Assembly: GCA_020216655.1 (NCBI GenBank)
Contig: JAIWNU010000006.1
Span: 1-10,000, forward strand
Origin: Treponema sp.
GTDB lineage: Bacteria > Spirochaetota > Spirochaetia > Treponematales > Breznakiellaceae
Direction of reading: 5' to 3'
DNA: 10,000 bases
The notes under the pieces were generated by a model, which saw nothing but the letters and a program-made list of their open reading frames with translations, ran no database searches and was not told where the DNA came from. Positions 4,293-10,000 of this stretch are shown here, one piece after another. The position numbers and the translations under genes were made by a program. Every line of letters starts with the position of its first letter. Position 1 is the first letter of the stretch.

Positions 4293-5513
4293 ATGAGTGG
4301 AGTTCCCTTACGAAGCGCCGACATTCGGGAGCGCAATGCAAAAATTATACTCGCTCTTGTGCAAAGCCGCAAGTATATCTCCCAGTCGGAAGTGGTGGCC
4401 TTAACGGGATTACGGGCCCCTACGGTATTCCGTATTTTTACTGAACTAGAAAAAGAGGGTCTTATCCGGCCTGTGCAAGCGGAGGATTCCCGGCCCTTGG
4501 CTCAAAATCGCAAAGCCCCAGACAGCTCATCTTCCCTCGTCGGTGAAGAAAAAAAAGGCCGAAAACCCCAGTATTTCGAAGTAGTTCCCGATGCCTTGTA
4601 CAGCATTGGCATTGATTTCTGGTCCCGCTCAGCTACCCTCGCGGTCAGCGATTTTTCAGGAGAAATTCGTTTTATTGATGAACTTGAATTCCCCGATCCT
4701 TTGGATGCAGACACCCTTGTTACGGCCCTTCAAACGCTCATAAAACGGGCCCTTAAAAAGAGCGGTATCGATGCGTCGCGGCTCCTGGGCTTTGGCATCG
4801 GCGCCCCGGGCCGCATCGACCTGGAAAAGGGGCTTATCCTCTCCTATCCGCGGATCGCTAAATTAGCCAATTTTCCCCTGGTTTCGGTTTTGCAGAAACG
4901 GTATGACGTTCCTGTCTATATGCATAACAACGCAAGCCTTGCCGCCCTGGCAGAATTAAAATACGGCGCGGCCCGGGGCGCCAAAAGCCTCTTTGCCTTC
5001 CTTGTCCGCTCTGGAGTCGGCGGCGCCTACCTCGAAGGTTCCCAACCCTTTACGGTGCTCGGGAAAACAGCCCTGGAAGTGGGGCACCTTTCCTTTAACT
5101 GCGAGGGGCCCCACTGTACCTGCGGCGGTCAGGGCTGCCTAGAAGCCTATATTGCCGAAGATGCGGTGCTTCCCTTCATCCGCCGGGTATACCCGATAGA
5201 GTCTCTATCCGAACTAGACAAACTCATCGATTCTGAAATGGGGCCAAAAATCCGCTCAGCTATGGAAGAGCCCCTGCACATCTTTGAACTGGCGGTCCGT
5301 AATATTCATACCCTTTTTTCTCCCGAACGGTACCTCATTATCAGTCGTTTTTCCGGTTATGCCCGGCTTTTACAGGAGGAAATAAATCGGCGCCTTGCGG
5401 ATCTCTGTCAGGGATCGGAAGAGGCCATTACTATTGTGGCCGATGTGTATGATTCAGGGCGGATTGGCCGGGGAGCCACCGATTTAGTAATCGAACAGTT
5501 TCTAAAAACCTGA
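4293..5513 (+). CDS. ROK-family transcriptional repressor
   Basis: 406 residues, the usual size for NagC/Mlc/XylR-type ROK regulators. An N-terminal winged helix-turn-helix lies at about 10-60 (ISQSEVVALTGLRAPTVFRIFTELEKEGLI), a charged linker at 65-92, then the ROK sugar-kinase-like domain. The zinc site is GH(265)...C275-x-C277...C282 in EVGHLSFNCEGPHCTCGGQGCLE. Residues normally needed for kinase activity are missing: the phosphate loop after IGID (105-108) reads FWSRSA instead of a DxGxT form, and the catalytic Asp of the usual ND pair is Asn213 (NNAS). It is therefore a sensor rather than a sugar kinase. The ligand would be a sugar or sugar derivative bound by the E-x-G-H region. A matching operator overlaps its own leader and also precedes the transketolase operon and the ABC transporter, so it probably represses all three until an inducer binds. 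Confidence 0.92.
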   Translation: MSGVPLRSADIRERNAKIILALVQSRKYISQSEVVALTGLRAPTVFRIFTELEKEGLIRPVQAEDSRPLAQNRKAPDSSSSLVGEEKKGRKPQYFEVVPDALYSIGIDFWSRSATLAVSDFSGEIRFIDELEFPDPLDADTLVTALQTLIKRALKKSGIDASRLLGFGIGAPGRIDLEKGLILSYPRIAKLANFPLVSVLQKRYDVPVYMHNNASLAALAELKYGAARGAKSLFAFLVRSGVGGAYLEGSQPFTVLGKTALEVGHLSFNCEGPHCTCGGQGCLEAYIAEDAVLPFIRRVYPIESLSELDKLIDSEMGPKIRSAMEEPLHIFELAVRNIHTLFSPERYLIISRFSGYARLLQEEINRRLADLCQGSEEAITIVADVYDSGRIGRGATDLVIEQFLKT

Positions 5514-5521
5514 TACTCATC

Positions 5522-5549
5522 TTGCTCCCTTTTCTGTTCCTGTTATACT
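5522..5549 (+). promoter_or_regulatory. Promoter of the 774-residue repeat protein gene
   Basis: TTGCTC (5522-5527), 16 bases, TATACT (5544-5549), with TG one base before the -10 (extended -10). It starts nine bases after the ROK stop codon. No ROK-type operator is present, so this gene is probably controlled separately, apart from any read-through. Confidence 0.55.
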
Positions 5550-5590
5550 GACCGCTGGGTGTTAGAATCTAATTCATAAAGGGACAATCG

Positions 5591-7915
5591 ATGAACAGAA
5601 AAGTATGGGGTTTGATCTTTTTATTATGGCTTATTGTAACTGCTCTTCCTGCCGCAGAGACAAGCCCGGAATTAGCTGCTTACCTACAGGAAAGTATAGA
5701 AATGTGGGATAAGGTGGTCCCCTGGTTCCGCTTGGGATCTGCCCCTGTCACGTCTTATTTCGATGCTGAAACGCTCGTAACCGAGCTGTCCAAGGACATT
5801 ACTAAGGCTGGCCGATATAAAGAATTCGAATACCTCTTTAACTATCTTAATGAAAATAAAACCAAAGAAAATTTGGTATGTCGTATCGTAGAAGCTCGGC
5901 CCCCCAGTCCCGGTTTTTGGCCTGCCAGGATCGATAACAAGCAATCTGCCATGGTTATTAACGCCGCCGATCTTGAATATCTAGCCAAAGAACCGGCCTT
6001 ACTCAAAGCTTCATTTCTGAGAGCTGTTACCGCTCTCTACTATCTGAAAGAAGCTGCATTCCCTACAGCTTATTTTAACGGCAGAAATGTCTTATATGAA
6101 TTTTCTGCCCTTATGACAGGAAACTTTGTTGAATCTATCTATTTAAACGACATAGTTTTCTTTAATAAAAATGCATCCATAGCAAAGGATTGGCATACTT
6201 GGCTCCTTGATTCTGCTAAAAATGATAATCTTGCGAGTATTGCGCGCGATCTGTATGGCCTTTCCATGAACTACGCCTATCATTTTCTTTCAATTCTCAG
6301 CAAGCTATCTTCTTACCAACAGATCATGAGCATGCTGAATACGATGAATGATATACCACCGGATTTGGTAAATAATATTAAAAAGGGCTTATTTACCCGC
6401 TTTGCTTTGACTCCAAAACAGATAGAAGACGGTATCATTGCGCGGACCATCCTGATGACCGATCCGTGGATATTATTGGTTATCAGCCGGGTGATACCGC
6501 CTGAAAATAAGGAAATTCAAAATTGGGTTAATACCACCTATAAAACAATGGATCTTGTTCGGAGCTATTATAAACATTTGGAGCCGCCACTGCTTGATCA
6601 CCGCCAGGCACAGCTTGATTGCAATGCATTCTGGGCTCCCGAACCGTCTATGCTCAGTTATGCGGAGCCAGCTAAAATAGAAAAAGGGACTGCCACAGCG
6701 CTTTCTGTTCCAGGGGCGGTAAAAACGATCTGGTATCGTGAATGTGATTCCTTTGCCGGCACCCAATATAGGGGCTATATTCCGTTAACTGAAAAAGAGG
6801 CCCTTGCAACAGCGGCATACCGGTTCTCATACGGCACTGATGAATCCCTTGTGGCTGTTGAGTATTTTAATAAAGGGCAGCTGCAGGTGGGTTATGCCCT
6901 GCAGGATGCTGCACGGATTATCATAATTCGAGAAGGCAGAACAGAAATATGGCGGTGGGAAGATGTATCGGGACGTTTAGTCTCCAATGACAGCGGTTTT
7001 GCCCTCATGAAAGCAGAAACAATACAAGGGACTGAAGATGAACGAGCAAAAGGGCTCAGTAGGCTTACCTTTACGTTTTATGATCGGGATGGCAGAAGGG
7101 TGTTTCATTCTTCTGGTTCCTGGAGCATAGAGCGAAAAATTTCATCCCAGGGATTCGAAGATTCTTATTATGATGACCGGGGCCAGTTAAGCGAAAATTA
7201 TTTTGGCTATGCAAAAATCTGGTATTCCGAGACAGCCGGTACTACTATGGGGAGTAAAAATCGCATTAACCGATACGAGTATCGCTATTTTGATAAGGAC
7301 GGGAATCCGTCATGTTCCCAATTTCTGGGTGTCCATGGGACTCTGGAACAGCATGCCGAGAATGGATCTAATTATAGTGTCGAAATATCATATATAAATG
7401 CACAAGTCCAGCCTAGTAAGATTTTTGACAATACCTGGATGCAAAGAAGAAAGTTCGGAAAAGACCTATGTGTCTTTGAAAACCTTGATCGTGAGGGTAA
7501 GCCCATCATGTCCATGTTTGGGTATGCATCGGTACAGAGTACTATTGTCAATGGCATGATTGTGGCGGATGCCTTTTACGATGCTGCCGGAAAAGCGGTG
7601 AACAGTCTTGCGGGCTATCATAAACGAAAAATGTCCTATACTGACCGCGGGGATATCGCGGAGTTATCCTATTTTGACGCACGAAATAAGCCGGTGCTTG
7701 GCATGGATGGCATCCACCGCCAGGTGTACAAATATGATAAAAATGGATATTTAGAAGAACTGTTTTTTTATAGCCCCGACGGCAAGCTCATTAATGATTA
7801 TTCCGGTGCTGCTCATATACGGTGGTATAAGGACGAACTTGGCCGTACCTATGCTGTGGACGCCTGGGATTCGGCGGGTAACAGGCTCAGCAGCGGTGCG
7901 GGCAAAGATATTTGA
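5591..7915 (+). CDS. Exported protein of unknown function with C-terminal Asp-Gly (YD-like) repeats
   Basis: 774 residues; function not recognised. It begins with a Sec signal peptide (MNRK, a hydrophobic run to about residue 20, probable cleavage near LPAA|ET), with no lipobox Cys. It is therefore periplasmic, secreted or surface-bound. Residues about 25-420 are a mixed helical region with no motif I can name. From about residue 496 to the end there are roughly seven irregular repeats of 25-45 residues with the pattern [YFL]-D-x-x-G-[KNR]-P/x followed some residues later by G-[YFV]-[AH]. Examples are YDRDGRR, YDDRGQL, FDKDGNP, LDREGKP, YDAAGKA, YDKNGYL and SPDGKL. They resemble Rhs/YD-type beta repeats and are typical of extracellular beta structures. 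AAAGGG lies 7 bases upstream of the ATG. It has its own promoter and a strong terminator, so it is a separate unit between the regulator and transporter. Confidence 0.85.
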   Translation: MNRKVWGLIFLLWLIVTALPAAETSPELAAYLQESIEMWDKVVPWFRLGSAPVTSYFDAETLVTELSKDITKAGRYKEFEYLFNYLNENKTKENLVCRIVEARPPSPGFWPARIDNKQSAMVINAADLEYLAKEPALLKASFLRAVTALYYLKEAAFPTAYFNGRNVLYEFSALMTGNFVESIYLNDIVFFNKNASIAKDWHTWLLDSAKNDNLASIARDLYGLSMNYAYHFLSILSKLSSYQQIMSMLNTMNDIPPDLVNNIKKGLFTRFALTPKQIEDGIIARTILMTDPWILLVISRVIPPENKEIQNWVNTTYKTMDLVRSYYKHLEPPLLDHRQAQLDCNAFWAPEPSMLSYAEPAKIEKGTATALSVPGAVKTIWYRECDSFAGTQYRGYIPLTEKEALATAAYRFSYGTDESLVAVEYFNKGQLQVGYALQDAARIIIIREGRTEIWRWEDVSGRLVSNDSGFALMKAETIQGTEDERAKGLSRLTFTFYDRDGRRVFHSSGSWSIERKISSQGFEDSYYDDRGQLSENYFGYAKIWYSETAGTTMGSKNRINRYEYRYFDKDGNPSCSQFLGVHGTLEQHAENGSNYSVEISYINAQVQPSKIFDNTWMQRRKFGKDLCVFENLDREGKPIMSMFGYASVQSTIVNGMIVADAFYDAAGKAVNSLAGYHKRKMSYTDRGDIAELSYFDARNKPVLGMDGIHRQVYKYDKNGYLEELFFYSPDGKLINDYSGAAHIRWYKDELGRTYAVDAWDSAGNRLSSGAGKDI

Positions 7916-7941
7916 TAGATCGATGAACCGTAACAAAAGCA

Positions 7942-7976
7942 GGCTGCCCGGATAAACCGCCGGGCGGCCTTTTTTT
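7942..7976 (+). terminator. Rho-independent terminator after the repeat protein gene
   Basis: GGCTGCCCGG (7942-7951) pairs with CCGGGCGGCC (7960-7969), with one G-T pair and an 8-base loop, followed by seven T residues (7970-7976). It insulates the ABC transporter operon from upstream transcription. Confidence 0.9.
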
Positions 7977-7977
7977 A

Positions 7978-8006
7978 TTGACAGCCAGCCATATCCGTGT
8001 TTTACT
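7978..8006 (+). promoter_or_regulatory. Promoter of the sugar ABC transporter operon
   Basis: TTGACA (7978-7983, perfect consensus), 17 bases, TTTACT (8001-8006). It begins two bases after the preceding terminator. The -10 abuts and shares one base with the putative operator at 8006-8022, so repressor binding would exclude RNA polymerase. Confidence 0.72.
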
Positions 8007-8022
8007 TACTTAGTGAAAGTAA
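8006..8022. promoter_or_regulatory. Putative ROK operator upstream of the ABC transporter
   Basis: TTACTT-AGTGA-AAGTAA has perfect 6-bp palindromic arms and the same spacing as the sites at 2749-2765 and 4274-4290. It overlaps the -10 box edge and the expected transcription start, and is followed two bases later by the Shine-Dalgarno sequence AAAGGAGG (8025-8032). Confidence 0.8.
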
Positions 8023-8038
8023 TCAAAGGAGGTTCGGT

Positions 8039-9304
8039 ATGAAACGAACGGTAGGACTCATAGGCATCCTTTTGCTGGCTGTTTCTTTCTTTGCCATGGC
8101 AGAGGGACAGAAAGACTCGAGTTTCAAGGAAGTGGTGCTCAAGTGGCCTTGCATCTGGGTCGGCAAGGACTCTAAGGCTGCAGAGGTGGAAAAACTGGTT
8201 AACGAATTTAATGCGGCGAATGCGGGGAAGATCAGGGTCGAAATTGAACCACAGCCTGACTACGACGGCTATGAACAGAAAATTCGAACATCCATCGCCG
8301 CGGGTGTAGTTCCTGATATATTCACCCTCAAACTGAATCCAACCACCGCTGAATATTATAAGTCTGACCTGCTCATGGATCTTTCCAAAGAAATAAGTGG
8401 TGACTGGAAAGCCTCTTTTAAGTCCGGTACCCTGGAACAGGCCACCATCAACGGTGTTATGAAATCTATCCCCTATGAAATCGCAATTACTCCCATTTGG
8501 TATAACGAAGCGCTCCTTAAAAAAGCAGGGGTAAGCTATCCTAAGACGGTGGATGAAATGTGGGTTGCCTTTGATAAACTAAAGGCTGCTGGCATCACTC
8601 CCGCAAGCCAGATGACCGGCGGTACCAATGCCTGGACCAGCATGCTCTGGTTCTCCCATTTTGCAGCCTCCCTTGGCGGCCCAAAAGTGTGGGATAAACC
8701 CCTAACTGATCCTGTCTTTGTTAAGGCCGCGGCGCTTCTTAAGAAAATGTACGAAAATGGCTATACCACTGCCGATGCGGTGGGCGGCGATGCGGGTGTC
8801 TCAGGCGGTCACTTCCTGGCTGGTCGGACAGCCCTGTTCTCCAACGGCCCCTGGTATATCGGCAGGGTGAAAAAAGAAGCCCCCGAAGTTTTTGCGAATA
8901 CCAAGGTCGCCCCCGCCCCTGCGGCAGGGCCTAACAAAAACGCTATGATCGGTTTCCTCCAGGCGAATATCGCCGCGGGCAACACCAAGGATCCGGCCAA
9001 AAAAGCCGCCCAGATTGCCTTCCTTAAGTGGATGACCAAACCGGAAAATGTAAAGCGGATTGCCCTCTCATCCGGTGCCATGTTCGCTGTTTCCTTTAAC
9101 CTCACCGATGCGGATGCGGTGGATCCCCTCATGAAGCAGTTCTACGAACTCTCCAACACATCGTCCTTTAATGTGATGCATTTGGAAGGCGCCCGGGGTG
9201 CCGAGGTTGTCGCCGAATTCGGTCAGCAGCTTGCAAAAATGGCCCTGGGCCAAGCTACTCCCGAAGAATTCATGAAAGCCGTCGCTGCAAAGGAGAAACG
9301 GTAA
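8039..9304 (+). CDS. CUT1 sugar ABC transporter, extracellular solute-binding protein (family 1)
   Basis: 421 residues from the ATG at 8039, chosen because AAAGGAGG lies six bases upstream; an in-frame start at 7997 would run through the operator. The signal peptide is MKRT plus a hydrophobic stretch with probable cleavage at FAMA|EG after residue 21. There is no lipobox Cys, so it is a soluble periplasmic protein rather than a lipoprotein. The mature part has the usual family-1 layout: an N-lobe start (VVLKWPCIWVGKDSKAAEVEKLVNEFNAAN), YEQKIRTSIAAGVVPDIF, SIPYEIAITPIWYNEALLKKAGVSYPKTVDEM, and later GRTALFSNGPWYIG and KAAQIAFLKWMTKPEN. It captures a sugar, oligosaccharide or glycoside for the permease encoded next. 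The upstream operator shared with the transketolase operon suggests that its ligand feeds that pathway. The ligand cannot be read from the sequence. Confidence 0.94.
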   Translation: MKRTVGLIGILLLAVSFFAMAEGQKDSSFKEVVLKWPCIWVGKDSKAAEVEKLVNEFNAANAGKIRVEIEPQPDYDGYEQKIRTSIAAGVVPDIFTLKLNPTTAEYYKSDLLMDLSKEISGDWKASFKSGTLEQATINGVMKSIPYEIAITPIWYNEALLKKAGVSYPKTVDEMWVAFDKLKAAGITPASQMTGGTNAWTSMLWFSHFAASLGGPKVWDKPLTDPVFVKAAALLKKMYENGYTTADAVGGDAGVSGGHFLAGRTALFSNGPWYIGRVKKEAPEVFANTKVAPAPAAGPNKNAMIGFLQANIAAGNTKDPAKKAAQIAFLKWMTKPENVKRIALSSGAMFAVSFNLTDADAVDPLMKQFYELSNTSSFNVMHLEGARGAEVVAEFGQQLAKMALGQATPEEFMKAVAAKEKR

Positions 9305-9305
9305 T

Positions 9306-10000
9306 ATGAGACGGGGCGGGAGCGGTTGTTCTGGCCGCAACGGACTGGGAATAGTGGTTTTTCTCGCTCCCGTCCTGGTCTTGTATGCTGCCTTTTTTAT
9401 CTATCCCTTGTTTTTTATCGGATTTACCAGCTTGATGGAATGGAACGGCATTTCATCGGCCCGTTTTGTAGGTTTAGAAAACTATGGCCGCCTCTTCTCC
9501 GATGCGACCTTTAAGCTGGGAGTCCGAAACAACTTTATCTGGGCCTTTGCCTCAGGGTTCATCCAGATTCCTCTGGCCACCCTGGTGGCCCTCATTTTGG
9601 CCCGCAAGGTCCGTTTCTGGAAGTTCCTGCGGACCCTTTATTTTCTTCCTAACGTTATTTCTGCGGTAGCCCTGGCAATGCTTTGGAAGGCCATTTATAA
9701 CCCCACGTACGGGCTCCTCAACGGGTTCCTCGCCCTTGCGGGCCTGGGGCCCCATAACTGGCTCGGTGATACGGCTACCGCATTGCCCGCGGTGATTGCC
9801 CAATCGGTGCTGTACATCGGGTACTTTATGATCATCATTCTGGCCGCCATTACCACTATCCCCGACAGTCTTTATGAGGCAGCGGAGATCGACGGGGCTT
9901 CAGTCATTCAACAGACCTTTAAAATTACGATACCCATGATTACGGGGACCCTGGTCACGAGCATTACCCTGGCCATGGCCTACGGGATGCGGCATTTCGA
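9306..10000 (+). CDS. CUT1 sugar ABC transporter permease (MalF-type), cut by window edge
   Basis: Partial: 231 complete codons are visible, of about 290-300 expected for the family. It begins one base after the stop of the solute-binding protein gene, with GGAG (9292-9295) upstream. The first membrane segment follows a short basic N-terminus (GLGIVVFLAPVLVLYAAFFIYPL). Then come the usual FVGLENYGRLF motif, NVISAVALAMLWKAIYNPTYGLLNGFL, and the cytoplasmic EAA loop, YEAAEIDGASVIQQTFKITIP, with Glu191-Ala192-Ala193 and Gly197, which docks onto the ATPase subunit. A MalG-type second permease is expected directly downstream. The ATPase is often encoded elsewhere for CUT1 systems. Confidence 0.93.
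   Translation, partial: MRRGGSGCSGRNGLGIVVFLAPVLVLYAAFFIYPLFFIGFTSLMEWNGISSARFVGLENYGRLFSDATFKLGVRNNFIWAFASGFIQIPLATLVALILARKVRFWKFLRTLYFLPNVISAVALAMLWKAIYNPTYGLLNGFLALAGLGPHNWLGDTATALPAVIAQSVLYIGYFMIIILAAITTIPDSLYEAAEIDGASVIQQTFKITIPMITGTLVTSITLAMAYGMRHF

Noticed and set aside
4293..5513. Sugar kinase (ROK glucokinase-like) activity
   Set aside because: It has an N-terminal winged helix, lacks the DxGxT phosphate loop and has Asn in place of the catalytic Asp, so it is a regulator.
7997..8038. 14-residue extension of the solute-binding protein from 7997
   Set aside because: It reads through the promoter -10 and operator and would precede the signal peptide. The ATG at 8039 follows AAAGGAGG and gives a normal signal peptide.
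8039..8110. Lipoprotein anchor for the solute-binding protein
   Set aside because: The signal peptide ends FAMA-EG with no Cys near the cleavage site, so no lipobox is present.
1..10000. CRISPR arrays, tRNA or rRNA genes, insertion sequences
   Set aside because: I saw no regularly spaced repeats, no cloverleaf-like tRNA gene, no rRNA-like stretch and no transposase or terminal inverted repeats.

Overview
The window is about 10 kb of moderately GC-rich bacterial DNA with short intergenic gaps. The style suggests a fermentative spirochaete of the Treponema group. The hints are a solute-binding protein whose signal peptide ends MAEGQ, a large secreted protein with Asp-Gly (YD-like) repeats, and the mix of ROK regulator and CUT1 transporter. 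This is only an impression; no rRNA or other firm marker is present.

Layout. On the minus strand, 2711 to 1 is a tightly packed operon: transketolase N-terminal subunit, transketolase C-terminal subunit, an RpiB/LacAB-family isomerase, and an iron-containing alcohol dehydrogenase cut by the window edge. Next is tcdA (tRNA ct6A cyclase) on the plus strand, probably leaderless. Convergent with it is an AT-rich ccdAB toxin-antitoxin pair (4155-3593, minus). A ROK-family repressor follows at 4293-5513, then a 774-residue exported repeat protein with its own promoter and terminator (5591-7976). The window ends with the start of a sugar ABC transporter operon: a CUT1 solute-binding protein and the first permease (partial).

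How the genes fit together. A 17-bp operator-like palindrome of the form TTAYTT-N5-AAGTAA occurs upstream of exactly three transcription units: the transketolase operon, the ROK gene itself and the ABC transporter. This makes the ROK protein the likely local, autoregulated repressor of an uptake-plus-catabolism regulon. tcdA, ccdAB and the repeat protein lack the motif and look like bystanders.

Main hypothesis. Split transketolase (two genes) + RpiB-like isomerase + Fe-ADH is the enzyme set of the transketolase-dependent sulfoglycolysis (sulfo-TK) pathway for sulfoquinovose. There the transketolase acts twice, an RpiB-like isomerase interconverts 4-deoxy-4-sulfoerythrose and -erythrulose, and an alcohol dehydrogenase reduces sulfoacetaldehyde to isethionate. 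The isomerase here lacks the ring-opening His and phosphate-binding residues of ordinary RpiB, which fits a non-cyclising, non-phosphorylated C4 substrate. Branched- or short-sugar pathways (for example D-apulose-4-phosphate or tetrose/tetritol catabolism) remain alternatives. The deciding genes (sulfoquinovosidase, sulfoquinovose isomerase, sulfonate exporter) would lie outside the window.
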